From: Rhodocollybia butyracea
Taxonomy: Eukaryota > Basidiomycota > Agaricomycetes > Agaricales > Omphalotaceae
Assembly (NCBI GenBank): GCA_015501585.1
Contig: JADNRY010000333.1
Location: forward strand, 1 to 64,000
Direction: 5' to 3'
DNA length: 64,000 nucleotides
Shown: positions 10,690-22,099 of the stretch, in pieces
Position numbering within the stretch: the first letter of the stretch is position 1
Layout: each line of letters opens with the position of its first letter
Translations under genes and position numbers: made by a program
The notes under the pieces: model-generated
The model's input: only the letters and a program-made list of their open reading frames with translations
Databases searched by the model: none
What the model was told of the DNA's origin: nothing

Positions 10690-11666
10690 ATGGCTGTAAA
10701 TTCCTCACATATCGAGGAACGTCCTTTTGTGTCCCACTACATTGTGTCTTATACTGAGGATGAGCGGGAGAGGTATGTATGCGCTTATCTTCAACTGGAA
10801 ATACGAGACTGATATCCTTTCTTTATCTGGTAGACTTGATTTGCAGAATCGATACTTCACGCAAGTTTTGTTTAACGGGCAGCTCATCTGTGTTCCAGAC
10901 ATTTCACTCGATCCTGGAGACGAGGTACTTGAGAGTGCAACTGGAACCGGTCTGTATTCCATCCTGAAATCAAAATGAAATTAATGTAGTGGCAGGCATT
11001 TGGCTACTCGATGTTGCCCAGGATGTTCACCCAAGCGTTTCTCTCACTGGGATTGATATCAGCCAGCGCCTCTTCCCCACTCAACATCCCCAAAATGTCA
11101 CTTTTGCCGTACACACCGTTACAAGCCTCCCAGAGTCATGGAGTAACAAATTCAAACTGGTGAATCAGCGACTTATCAACGGTGCACTTACGCGTGAGCA
11201 ATGGGGAATGGCGTTGAGCGAATTGTATCGTGTTTTGAAACCAGGAGGGTGGATCCAACTTTTGGAGTCTAGTCCTGAGGCTACATTATCCAGTGGCCCG
11301 ATGAAGCGTTATGCAGATGCGATTGCCGCAGTATTTGTCAATAAGAGATTCGCATCGGATTTAAACGAGACTCTCGGCCAACGTCTAAAAGATGCAGGTT
11401 TTGTCAATGTACAGAAGCGGACTACTGCTCTTCCAAGGTTGGATTCACAGGATGTGGATCTCGAATTTCAAGGCCAAAAGAGGCTTTTCGTTGCGTCTAT
11501 ACCAGTTCTGAAACCTGCTTTCCTTGCCACTGGAATGTTTGAGTCGGAGGATGAGATAGATGCTTTGGGTAAAAGCGATGGAGCAGGAGTGGAATACGCC
11601 TTCGCAATGCTTGTGGCATTGGACTGTAGCTTACGCACAAAAGCCAGATATCAATATTTGACTTGA
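10690..11666 (+). CDS. UMTA-like SAM methyltransferase (M5), C-terminus frameshifted
   Basis: Three exons: 10690-10772, 10834-10949 and 10996-11666, giving 289 aa if read as is. The motifs match M4: LESATGTG/IWLLDVAQDV, SLTGIDISQRLFP, VLKPGGWIQLLES. At about 11573 an extra A in GGTAAAAGCG moves the reading frame, so the last ~30 residues (DGAGVEYAFAMLV...) replace the family tail WHWTVAYAQKPD, which is still readable in the other frame. The second donor is GTCTGT rather than GTATGT. The shift is either a recent mutation or a sequence error in a short A-run. The core SAM domain is complete, so activity is possible. Confidence 0.75.
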
Positions 11667-11854
11667 CATGATTTGTGAATATTATTCTAACATTTCAACG
11701 ACGACACGGTCAAAATGGCACAGTGTCGCGTCTCAGCTTCAGCGGCCTCACATCAGATTTATTCGCACAACTGAGTCGCAAGGAATGAAGACGTTTCAAG
11801 CATGGAGCATGGCATGCTCTAACCCGCACAGTTTATAATATGAGTGCACATCAC

Positions 11855-11995
11855 GCAAATCCCCCAGACTGATGGAGCTGTATCTTCAAACTAGCAAAAC
11901 AGCAAGTACTTGTCAGTGCACCTGCGTCTGAGCAATGTGGAAGAGCATTGAGCGAATCGTACGCGTTTTGAAATTGGGAGGTGGATCCCACTTCT
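11855..11995 (+). pseudogene. Short MT relic (M6)
   Basis: About 140 bases still align to the middle of the MT third exon: a degraded LPESWSNRFKLVNQR, then SEQCGRALSE and a damaged VLKPGGW. No ends are preserved. It is the leftover of a third tandem copy on this strand. Confidence 0.5.
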
Positions 11996-11999
11996 CCTT

Positions 12000-12879
12000 G
12001 TTGAGATATTTACTTCGTACGATATTCTTTGCTTTGACATTACCTGTTATATTTCCTTCTCCAGGCTTCCACGCTTACATATGAGACATTGTACATATAT
12101 ATCTACGTAGCTCACGGTCTTACCTCCCTCAGTTGTACCGATAACGTCCAACTGAGGTGAGCGTTGTTTCTTTTCTTACTATATGATTACTTATCTACTG
12201 TAGTATATTTTCGTCTGCAGGTAGTTACTTAGTTTTACCGATAACGTCCAACTGAGTATATTTTCGTCTACACTCCTAAGACTACAGCGTATAGTTTTGT
12301 CCAAATTTGCACTTTGTGGATACGTTCGCCACACAGATGACATTTTGGAACATGCTGAACTTTGTCAATAAAAACGGACTGTTGCCGAGAATGGACCCAC
12401 AGTATTCAGACTAACGCCAGGGTTCAAAAAGGATCGTTGTGGTTTTGACCTGTAGTGAAACAATGTGTTCTTGCAAGTACGTTGTATGATTCAGAAGATG
12501 GATTCGTTAATGTTTGGAAAGGAGTGGGATACCGTCGCAATCCTTGTGTATAGAAGCCGGATCCTTCATTGTGCATTGAAGTAATTTCCTTTGAACCACT
12601 TATCCGGTTTACATTTCTTCCGCAGACATCCGCGCAGTTCGAACCACGAAAACTGATTGTCCAGGTGTCCTACAGGGGTTAGTAAACTGAACGGTATGAA
12701 GCTAAATCGCAGTATAATTCATTTGGGCTTCGTCAAAGATATGACAGTGCGCTTGAAGAAAACCCAGTCAATTCAATGAATTCCTAGAGGGGGTTTCTTA
12801 TCACATTATATGGTTTCAATATACAAATGAACGTACGTATTAGAGAGAAGAGGTGAGGGTGAGGGTGGGGATTGTGCTA
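12000..12879. other. Intergenic stretch with a short repeated word
   Basis: No gene seen. ACCGATAACGTCCAACTGAG occurs at 12136 and again at 12237, and AGTATATTTTCGTCT occurs near 12203 and 12255, so a ~100 bp unit was duplicated. The right end is the 3' flank of F-box copy B. Confidence 0.4.
12136..12270. repeat. Imperfect direct repeat, ~100 bp period
   Basis: A 20 bp word is present twice, 101 bases apart, each time near a second shared word (AGTATATTTTCGTCT). Only two copies, no spacers of equal length and no cas genes, so it is not a CRISPR. Confidence 0.55.
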
Positions 12880-14346
12880 TCAATCTACCAAATCCAAGAT
12901 GCGGATTTGACGTTGTGATAAGTCGGGGAACACCGCCGCCAGTATGCCTTGGTAAGCATCGAAAGCCAGGATATCGATACATACTATGTCACTGAAAATG
13001 TCCATACATATGTCATTGAAAATGCTGACCTCGGATCTACAAACGCTTAACTGTCCTTCGGGATCTATGGAGACATCATATAGCACCCATTGCCTGGCTG
13101 TACATATATGTATTCCTCGGTGATCACCCGGGTCTTTCCACTTGCGATGTGAGCCCAACATGTATTCCGCATGCGCCTATCTTCATCACTGGTTTTTAGA
13201 TGAAAGGATAGGTGTCCATCTAGCTGAAGTTCAAAATGTAGTACGTTGGCTTCTCGGCGAAAAAACATCCAAATAGACCCAGAGTAACCACTGGACGAGA
13301 TATCTGATGAAAGAAATGCAACCCATTTTGGCTCGTAGGCTTGCAAAGTGCCTTGATGGGTTGGATGAACAGGAGTACCTGCTCGTACAACAGTATGATC
13401 AGGGAGGCGATAAAGTTGAGTGTCATCATTACACGGGCAAGAGTATACAAGAACATATCCTCCTGATACAAAGTATACTGTCTGACTTGTCACCAGCTCA
13501 GGATAATCCTGAATTTTGGTCAAATTCAGGTGTAGAATGTATAGGAATGAACACAACTTACCAGGCAGAAGGAAGAGGATAAACCTTTTGTGATGGTGGT
13601 GTACAATGAATGCAGAATCGACAATGGCAAACTCATCGCCAATGATGAAACATGCATCGAAAAACTGGCGGAGTGCTGCGCAATCATGGATGACAGTTAC
13701 AACTCCCAAAGGATACATTTTGAGTATTGACATCATTTTGGAGATGCTGGATATGTATATCAGAACCTAAAAATACTTGAAAATCAAAACTCTCTGAAGA
13801 CCTTTGGGTCCTAAACGGAAGACAAAACTCTGCGCTTTCATCCCGGTGTGACTTTGTATGCAGTAAAAACGTAGCTTGTAGTATGCAGTTTTACGTCGGA
13901 AAACTTCGTGGTTTGGACATAAATAATGCTCGAGAAAATAGTTTGGGTAATAAGATAACGACCTTGATATATGTGGACATCCCCTCTGAAGCGACTCTCC
14001 ATGGTAGTCTTATCATACCAGATTTGTTTGACCAACCAATGAGGGGAGGCACCAATTTCCCAAAGTGCGTCCAGCCGGTGAACATGCCACAGAAATTAGA
14101 AGCGACTGGAGGGACAAAGCCGTTGTTAGATCTAGACATTTGGTACATCGTGGTCCAAAGGTTTCTGGACATTGTGATAGCTTGAAGGTGTTTACATGTC
14201 TGTAGTCCGAATCGTACGGTTATAAGCCTTTGAGACCAAGATCAAACGAAACCTACCTTTTGAGCAGCAAGTATATCTGGAACTTGCAGAAACTTGACCA
14301 CGTTGAACAAGAATTCGTCGGGAAGTTCTAGGAAAGAGGATGGCAT
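12880..14346 (-). pseudogene. F-box protein pseudogene, copy B
   Basis: Exon 1 (from 14346, after a doubled ATG) encodes MPSSFLELPDEFLFNVVKFL and the same donor as copies A and C. Exon 2 starts TCKHLQAITMSRN. About 30 bases are missing after NNGFVPPVAS compared with copy C, and the deletion leaves the wrong frame (FCGMFTGWTHF instead of the WHVHRLDALW reading). The middle part (13736-13090) is open for over 200 codons and contains DHTVVRAGTPVHPTHQGT, but it shifts again near 13090, before the QWVLYDVSIDPEG tail. No complete product is possible. Homologous to copies A and C. Confidence 0.7.
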
Positions 14347-14732
14347 CATGATGGATGCAATAATTGGATAACTGATCAAGGCGCGCGCTTCTTCTCGACC
14401 ACCCGTTTAGTTTTACACTGTACAGTCGCTCAGCCTGAGTCTCGGATGGAAAACCGTGACAGTGGTAAAAAAAAATACGTCCTGGCAAAGCACTCAGCAT
14501 CATACCAATACAAAAAAGAAAACTGATTTCTCCTTCTGGTGTTAGTTAGTTAGTAAGATGCCAGAGCATGATATGTTTAGGCTTCATCGAAAATAAGATA
14601 AGGATAGTGCGGTTGAAGACAACCCAGTCAATTTAATGAATTCTGGAAAGAGGTTTCTTGTGATTATACGGTTTCGATGTGAAAGTGAACATACGAATTA
14701 GAGGAAAGAAGTGTCGGTGAGGATCACTACTA

Positions 14733-16212
14733 TCAACCTGCTAAATCGACGATGCTGATTTCACTATATGACGAGTCGGGGTACACCGCCAGTATGCCTT
14801 GGGAAGCATCCAAAGCCTGGATTTCGATACATCTGCGAGCGAGAACGTCAACCTTGGATCTGCGAATGCTTGGCTCTCCTTCGGAATCTATGGAGACATC
14901 GTATAGCACCCATTCCCACTCTTGGCCAACGAATTGCTCAGTGATGACCCGGGTCTTTCCATCTGCAAGATGAGTCCAATGGGTATTTCGTATACGCCCA
15001 TGCCGACCATTGGTGGTTAGACGAAAGGATAAGTGTCCGTCTTGCTGAAGCACAATGCGCAGCGAGTAGAGTTGCCCAGAGTTTCCAATACAAAAAAAAC
15101 ATCCAAATAGACCCAGAGGAACCGTTCGACGAGATATCTGACGAAAGGAATGGCTCCCAGGGTGCCACGTAGCCTTGAAAAGTGCCTCGATGAGTTGGAG
15201 GAACAGGAGTACCTGCCTGTACAACAGTGTGATCAGGGAGGCGATAAAGCTCGAAGTCTGTGCTACAATTAGGCTGAACAGAGTATATAAGAACATATCC
15301 TCCTGATACAAAGGTCACTGTCCGGCTTATCACCAGTTCAAGACGATCCTGAATTTTGGTCAAGTTCACGTGGGGAAGATATAAGAATGGACACGACTTA
15401 CCGGAGGAGAAAGAGGATAAAGCTTTTGTGATGGGAGGTGTACAATGAATGCAGAATCGACGACGGCGAACTCATTGCTAATGACGAAAGGTTTGTCAAA
15501 AAGCTGATGGAGTGCTGGACAATCATGGGCGACAGTTACAACTCCTGAAGGACTCATTTTGAGCATTGATAATATTCTGGAGACGTGTATATCAGGGCCC
15601 AGAAGATACTTGGAAAACCAAAGCTTACTTTTCTGAAGACCTTGTCTCAAACGGAAGACATAGCTCTGCGTTTTCATCCAAGATATGACTCTGTATCCAG
15701 TCAAAATATTCATTGTATGCAGTCTCTTGTCGAAAAACTTCGTGTTTTGTCTCAATATCATAGATAACGATTGAGAGACAGGTTTGGATAACGAGATAAT
15801 GACCTTGGTATATTTGGACATCCCCAAGGACATTCCTAAAGGCCGTCTCACTGACTGACCAGATTTTTTGAAACGAAGAATTGGGGGAGACTCCAGTTCC
15901 CCAAAGTATTTCCAGCCGGTAGACACGCCACAAAAGACACTCCAGATCCAGAATAGTCTGAGAAACTAGAGACGCGACTCGAGGAACAAAGCCGTTGTTA
16001 GATCTAGACATTTTGTACATGGTGGTCCAGACGTTTCTAGACATTGTGATTGCTTGAAGCCGTTTGCATGTCTGTGCTCATCGTTATAAGCCCTTGAGAT
16101 CAAGAACGAAACCTATACCTACCTTTCGAGCAGCAAGTATATCTGATACTCGCAGAAACTTGACCACGTTGAACAGTATATCATCGGGCAGTTCCAGGAA
16201 TGAAGACGACAT
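14733..16212 (-). pseudogene. F-box protein gene copy C, single frameshift
   Basis: Best preserved of the three F-box copies. Exon 1 (16212-16123): MSSSFLELPDDILFNVVKFL, a clear F-box for SCF ubiquitin ligase assembly. Exon 2 starts at 16071 (TCKRLQAITMSRNVW) and is open to a GTAAGC donor near 15630. Exon 3 holds SPSGVVTVAHDCPALHQLF; exon 4 holds DRLELVISRTVTFVSGGYV and DHTVVQAGTPVPPTH. Near 15097 a run of eight T's has one T more than the matching place in copies A and B, shifting the frame after SIWMFF. The rest (CIGNSGQLYSLRIVLQQDGH to SIVDLAG) is intact in the next frame. One indel in a homopolymer could be a sequence error, in which case this is a working gene. The C-terminal domain resembles no repeat class I know. 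Confidence 0.65.
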
Positions 16213-16587
16213 GTATGCGATGGTTGAACGTTTGAACGTTGAATACTGCGCTATCTAATCAGACGACGATTCGGGTCCTACTACTCGATACTTGCCAGTA
16301 TCAGATTTTCTTTGGAAAATGTCTCTCAGTTATGTGCAAATGGGCGTGGTCCAAAGGCATAAGTAGAGGAGAAAAAGCTTGACCTAGCCTGACCAAAGCC
16401 ACTCAGACAACAAAGGAGGAGTTGACAGAACAATGACGATTATTAGATTAAAGTTTGAACACGATTCACGAAATATTCATGTGATCAGAACGGACACATG
16501 ATCAAAAACGGGCGCGTATGGGCGCTTTTTGCGCTTCTTTGCCAACCACTCGTTATCACCTCTCCAAGCTCACCTCTAAATCTTACA

Positions 16588-17025
16588 ATGGCTCAGCCCG
16601 AGCTTCAAACGGATAAGTTTACCAAAGTCAAAAAGATACATCCTGGCAATGCTCTAGGAATCATACCAACGGGTGCGTGCGCCACTGAGCCACTGGGCAA
16701 CCTGAACTGAACGAATTCAATCTGCGCAGGAATTCCCCGTCCAAATGCTCAGTCTATTCGCTATCCTCACGGAGACCTCGACATGAATTCAACTATGCTC
16801 TTTCTCCGACACTTGCGAAACACCGAACCGGAGCTGATCGACATTATGCGTATTCGTGGTAGACTCAGACACGCGTTCCCTGGGTACAGAACTACAAAAA
16901 AAAAAAGCATCCAGGACGCGTGTGAATATGTAGAAGATTGCGAGGAGATGGTGGATATTTATAAACGTGAACAAAAGCCCAAAAAGGAAGCCAGAAGAGC
17001 GGCCAAAAAAGAGAAAGTAAAATAG
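16588..17025 (+). CDS. Small basic protein, unrecognised
   Basis: Two exons: 16588-16672 and 16730-17025, separated by a 57 bp GTGCGT-CAG intron; the phases fit to give 126 aa. The product has no signal peptide and ends in a highly basic, probably helical tail (EQKPKKEARRAAKKEKVK), which suggests nucleic-acid or ribosome binding. An A11 run in exon 2 (about 16896-16906) encodes KKK and keeps the frame. I do not recognise the family. It is divergent from F-box copy C, with start codons 375 bp apart. Confidence 0.5.
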
Positions 17026-18867
17026 CGGTTAAATCGGTGCGGCAACAGTAAACGAGCAAACTCTTCACCTTTCATTAATTATTATTGATGCTCAACGTTC
17101 AAACGTCCAACGTTCAACGTTCGTCGACATCTCTTATATTAGCCCTCTTATTGCATTGTCGTTGATCCTGACCCAGTCCTGACCCTCTTCGAATTCAAAC
17201 CTGCCCCATTGTACATCTTGTCGCACACACAGTACATCAGTCATATCATCCACACAAGATTTTCAAAAGTGATTCATCGTCGTGTCGTTGAAAGACGGCT
17301 CGTTTTCCAACGGATGTGCTTAGATGTGCTCCTCCTAACTGAAGTCGAAATGGGATCAAATTTTGCGTTGTCAACTATTCGGTCCGAACATCCCAAGACG
17401 TTTTTTACACTTCTCGCGCGATTCTCTGTTTTGGCGAGCGTGTTTATTATTGCCAAACCCGGAACAGACGCACAAGAACAGTGCCGAAGTCTATCTGAAG
17501 AATATTAACTTGCAAGACTTGTATCCTCGAGTGAACGATTTTTCTTCACTCTCGTGGCTATCGTCCATGGATGGCCACAGTCTTGGCTTTCACAGACGCG
17601 ATAAGGAGACGGGATGAGGTAGGATGAGGTCTGATCTAGTCTGATGGGGTCCAAAATTTCAAATCAAATATATATTGTCCGCAAAATCAACTAGGGGTGA
17701 TCTGATGAGGATTTGTGGCTCCGGGACCACGTCGGTTAAACCACCACCACCACCAAACGGGTCCGCCTGGTCCCGCAAGACGAAGAGCAGCGAAGAGCCA
17801 TATGCACCACTTCTTCTTCCCAGGGCTAGGCCCACTCATAATCACTCAATGTGTATGCATCTGGGCTGTAAGTTACTCAAATACCATACACACAATCGAA
17901 ACGATATGACGCGGCTCACAAAAATCCGAAAAGTTGAAGCTCTCTACTGTGTGGCGCGGGATGGATGCGATCATACCACCATAATGTGCCCATCTGTTCC
18001 CATCCCATATGAGCCCATATGGTCAAGATCGTGCGGTTTCTATATCCATATCTGCAGATTTGACTAATCATGTTTCGAAGCCGGCTGCCACGCTTCGAGC
18101 CACCGGAGCATGTTTGACCGTATATTAAAGAAAATCGCCATACTATCATGCCTCTAGTTTTTCAAAAAAATTTAAAGAAGCACCTCGGAAATGCCTTGAA
18201 CGTAGCCCGATTGCCACCGGATTTGATACGTAGAGGGGATAGTACTCTAATAAACTTTCTATCTACTTTTTAGAGCAATTAGATACCTTCGTAAAGCTCT
18301 CCGGCGTGAAGAACTGTTTTGCACAGAGATTTTCAAAAGATCAGTCACATCGAAATCACGGTCTGCCATATATTCGATAGCGGGGAGTTTGTCACGTAAA
18401 AGTCACAAATCTGCCTCAACTTCCTCTAGAGCACTATTCTTCTTGTGTACTGTCTCGGAGAGAGGCTCCGATGCACTTAATGCTACATTCACACACATCT
18501 CAAGCTTCTTCCTGTGTTTCTATCATATGTAGAAGTTAAAATACTTGATTTTCAAGAAAAATACACGTATTTCCCACAGAAAACAGGTTGCCAAACGAGT
18601 ATTCATCCAAATTTGACACAAAAAAGACTGAGAGGTAATGGAATAGGTATCTATACTTCATTTCCGATACATACTTATCACGATTTGAGAGCGGAAAACC
18701 TCTTACTGGGTGTTTTAAAAAAGTCTGTGCATTTGATCATTTTTGAAAATTGATGGGCATGATAGTAGTCTTTGTCCCCAACAAGCACGGTCTTGTACAC
18801 ATCTCCGCAACCACTCTTTCCAACGCACCGGAGCTGGACTCGGTCACGATCTTCGAAAATAACCCAT
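17026..18867. other. Long intergenic stretch, no supported gene
   Basis: A cluster of AACGTTCAA words lies at about 17090-17125. An open frame at 17209-17508 contains a hydrophobic run (FFTLLARFSVLASVFIIAKP) but lacks a plausible start context, splice pattern or family, so I do not call it. A CCACCACCACCACC run is near 17740. From 18060 to 18860 I see nothing but AT-rich sequence and the 5' flank of the next gene. Confidence 0.35.
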
Positions 18868-19724
18868 ATGCGCCCTACTCTCGTTGTCTCCATTGTCCTC
18901 GCCTTATTGAGCCCCGTCATGTCTGGCCCTGTGTCGTCGAAGCATCCGCCGGCTCCCACGTCTTTTGAGGTCGAGTTTTATCCTACATCATGTTCCCTAC
19001 CTTGGCTTCCCCAGTCGAAAAAGGAACACGTCACTTTTAAGGGGGATATCAAGCAAGGCTCGAGCGAGAAACGCCCAGAGTGGATAGCACCCTCGACTGG
19101 CCCAAAAATAATGAAATGCTTGAAATTCAAAACTCCATTTCCTGAACGATGCCGGTATGTGAATCCCCTCTGATAAAGAAATGTAATTTTAATTCTTCGC
19201 GCGAAGGTATTGGCTCCACAGCACCCTGCAAGCAGGCAAGGGAGCAATCCGTGCTGGAAAAACAATCGACATACCCAAAGGTTTTACTGGGTTTACATAC
19301 AGCTGTAACGCACCGCCGCCGCCGAATAAGGTCACGTCTATCGAGGTCGAGTTTTATTCTACATCGTGTTTACTTCCCCATTTAAGGGCGAAAACGACCG
19401 CTTTTACGGGGCCTGTCGAGCACTCATACCTGGAATGGCCACAGTGTGTTCCACGCGTGATTGGCACCGTGTGGAAATGCTTCAAATTCAAAACTCCGTT
19501 TCCTGAAGGCTGCCAGTATGTGGTTTCTCTCAGTAAAAATGGAATTCTAATTCATGGTGCGAAGATATCAAATCTACGATAACCCTAAAGCAGACAAACG
19601 CCCGCGAACTCCTGTTGGACAAGGACCTATCCCTGCTGGGGAAAAAATCAGCGTACCCGAAGGCTTTACTGGCTTTACATACACATGTAAGAAATGGTCA
19701 AGTGGAGAATTACACCCAGCCTGA
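18868..19724 (+). CDS. Secreted protein of two tandem ~95-residue repeats
   Basis: Three exons (18868-19154, 19207-19515, 19565-19724) with matching phases, 251 aa. It starts with a signal peptide (MRPTLVVSIVLALLSPVMSG). The mature part is one module repeated twice: each begins EVEFYxTSCxLP, continues to KCxKFKTPFPExC, is cut by an intron at the same codon in both, and ends IPxGFTGFTY(S/T)C. A PPPP linker joins them. Each module has four conserved Cys positions (TSC, KC, the Cys before the intron, and the final YxC), probably two disulfides. Equal intron positions show an internal duplication of an exon-intron-exon unit. Likely secreted, perhaps an effector-like or wall protein; I do not recognise the family. 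Confidence 0.65.
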
Positions 19725-20029
19725 CTGGGAGCAGGGATTTCGTTCTTTTATTTTACGCTGTCAATTTCCTTAGTTCATATCCGCCGAGTACCAACGCACA
19801 TTTATACTCTTTTCTGCGTATGCAGTGAATGGACAGGGCTTTAAACTACGTCGGCCCAATCATGTATTTGTAGTCAACTATAGGTTTTTCGAGATAAAGA
19901 TCGTGTAAAATAGTGTATTTTGATGTGAACCCGAAATCCAAACGAGTTCACTGGACGAACTGACTATTCGTCCAGTATTTATAAGACTCTGGTTCGATGA
20001 TTTTCTAACTGTTTCCCCGGTGTTTTACA
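19725..20029. other. Intergenic stretch between convergent genes
   Basis: AT-rich spacer after the secreted-protein gene. No ORF, repeat or RNA can be supported until the tandem repeat at about 20030. Confidence 0.4.
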
Positions 20030-20190
20030 AATTACAACTTTGACTGTACTATAGCAACTCCTTCACCTATACTTTACAAATTACGACTAATTACAACTGT
20101 ACTATATCAACTCCTTCGGCGTCCTTCACTTGTGCTTTACATATTACAACTACAGCTTCGACTGTACTATATCAACTCCTTCGGCGTCCC
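20030..20190. repeat. Tandem repeat made from the 3' end of the FAD monooxygenase gene
   Basis: Three imperfect copies of a ~45-60 bp unit containing GACTGTACTATATCAACTCC and TTACAAATTACAACT words. The last copy overlaps the final codons (VDIVQSKL) and stop of the neighbouring minus-strand gene, so the 3' coding end appears to have been duplicated outward. Confidence 0.6.
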
Positions 20191-22064
20191 ACCAGCGCTC
20201 CACCGCCAGCTCGGGGTCATAATTAAACTGCTGGTCATTCTTCTTTGCATCTGCCCATTGGTTTCCTGCCACGCTGGAGCTTCTAAAAGGCTCGCGCTGT
20301 CCATTTCTGATCCATTCTTCATAGCTTGAAAGCTCGAGTGCCATCGCTTCTTTCATCGCTGTGTCGCGCCGCTCCTGTTCGGCCGTTCCATAAGGTACAT
20401 GGTATATATCTCTGTTCTTTGCTGATGCAGCTTGAGTAGCGGTTACCCTTGGGTGACGAAGGCGCTCGTATGCTTTCAGTAAATGGGGTATCTGTGAACG
20501 ATGGGTTATTCTCGAGAAGAGGCTCCCTAAAACCACCGCATCTTCAATCTATACAAAAGGTAAAGCGATAAACACAGGAACTGCTATCGAAAATGTAGGC
20601 ACTGACCGCCATCGCAGAGCCTTGAGCTCGGTAGGGCTACAGGAACTGATTAGCATGGTACGGCCTACATGAAAAGCTAGATACGCACGAGCATCGGATG
20701 ACAGGAATCTCCCATAAGAACGACACGGCCACTTGGATGTATCCAGGTGTCCAAGGGCTCGCAGATGAGTAGTTTACTCTCCAATACTTCGTTAGCGCGA
20801 GCCAACAGTTTCTGGAGACTGTCGAATGGTAAGTAAAAGGGCGTTCGTTATGTACAATTCTGAACGTTCTTACCATGGATCCCAGCCAGTGAAGCCGTCG
20901 CGCATTTCGTTTGGGTCCCCCTCTGCTGTCCATGAATATGGATGTCCGTCTCCAGGTTTTATCAGCACCATATTGTACTCTTTTCTTTCTCGCTAAATCG
21001 AAGAGGTGTGATTCGTTTTACTGATTTCCTCGAGTCAGGATGATCCACGTACGATGCAATAGCCTACGACGTGTCTCTCCGGTCCTATCCAGCATGTAAT
21101 TTTCGGTTCTTCAATGAGAGCTTTTAGCTCAGCGTCGTCGCCAAATGTATCTGTTGGAAGAACGACTCTGTATGCGACGTCTCCTGTCGGTATAGATAAC
21201 GGGATGTTCTTCTGGCCGATAACGTAGTTGCGCATTGTGCTGTTGATACCATCCGCTCCGATTATGAGGTCTGCAAAGATGACTTCTCCGGTGTGTAATG
21301 TTACTGATGGTCTGTCTTGATTTTCGGTATGTAGAGCTACAACTTTGCTGTTTAATCTGAGGTTCATGTAGGGCGCCGCTATGGAATATAACATCCCGTG
21401 TAGATCTGCGCGCTATACGACGAGTTAGAAGACTCGAGTGCGTTGGTATGAATCCCCCACTCACATGAAGCGTATACCATGGTGCTCCGTGATTACGGTC
21501 GAGCTTGCCTTCTAAACGCGACATTCCAATAACCTCGCCGGTGTCATCTATTCGCCATGAGCTCTTCGGACCCGGCGTCAACTGTCGATGTCAAACTCAC
21601 AGCGACGGTAAGTAAACCAAGTCGGTTTGTCATTCTCCGCGCAACTCCTCAGTCTGCTCCCTAATCCCCACCTTATCAGAATTCGAGATAAATCTGTTTC
21701 GAGGTGAGATATCCGAAATCAAATATTTGAAGCCGCTTACTTGGGCATACTTGTATTCCAGCGCCTATGTCCCCGATGAACGGAGAGCTTTCGAGAATGG
21801 TGATGTGATGACCTGCTCGCCCTAGTGCATACGCCGCCGCTAAACCACCCAGACCACACCCAACCTAGCGAAGTAGTCAGCCAAAGAGCTAATTGAATAG
21901 TCATTATGAATACTAACCACAACGACGCGCAACTTCTTTATCGCTTTTCTCCCATTATCCTGTAAGAAAGTCTTAGTATGTACTACCGATCCAGCGCAAA
22001 GGTTACTCGCCTGGATGCCAGCCCTCTCGAACTGGGTAAAGTCTTCGATGATATTCGCAGCCAT
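20150..22064 (-). CDS. FAD-dependent monooxygenase, salicylate-hydroxylase-like
   Basis: Class A flavoprotein monooxygenase: uses NAD(P)H and O2 to hydroxylate a (probably aromatic) substrate; cytosolic. In order: VVVGCGLGGLAAAYALGRAG (GxGxxG FAD site, joined across an intron at about 21915), GDIGAGIQVCPN, then LIIGADGINSTMRNYV (DG motif), and GDSCHPMLPYRAQGSAMA (GD motif that binds the FAD ribityl chain), the last joined across an intron. The C-terminus ends with the usual NYDPELAVERWW. About eight exons. Most junctions fit; the one between TYRR (about 21610) and SSWRIDD (about 21565) does not give a clean phase, so an indel or an odd splice site lies there. The N-terminal ~45 residues before the FAD site are atypical and the start is uncertain. 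Next gene on the same strand is an MFS carrier. Confidence 0.8.
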
Positions 22065-22099
22065 TCGCCCAACAGTTTGCAAGGGACAAAAAAGCAAGC

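Noticed and set aside
12136..12270. Repeat that might suggest a CRISPR-like array
   Set aside because: Only two copies, irregular, in a eukaryotic genome without cas genes.
16223..17112. Inverted repeats as ends of a 0.9 kb transposon
   Set aside because: No target duplication at either side and the two repeats are not equally long.
17209..17508. Possible secreted or membrane protein with a hydrophobic run
   Set aside because: The hydrophobic run is internal, the frame has no homologous pattern, and the downstream frame shifts without a splice site.
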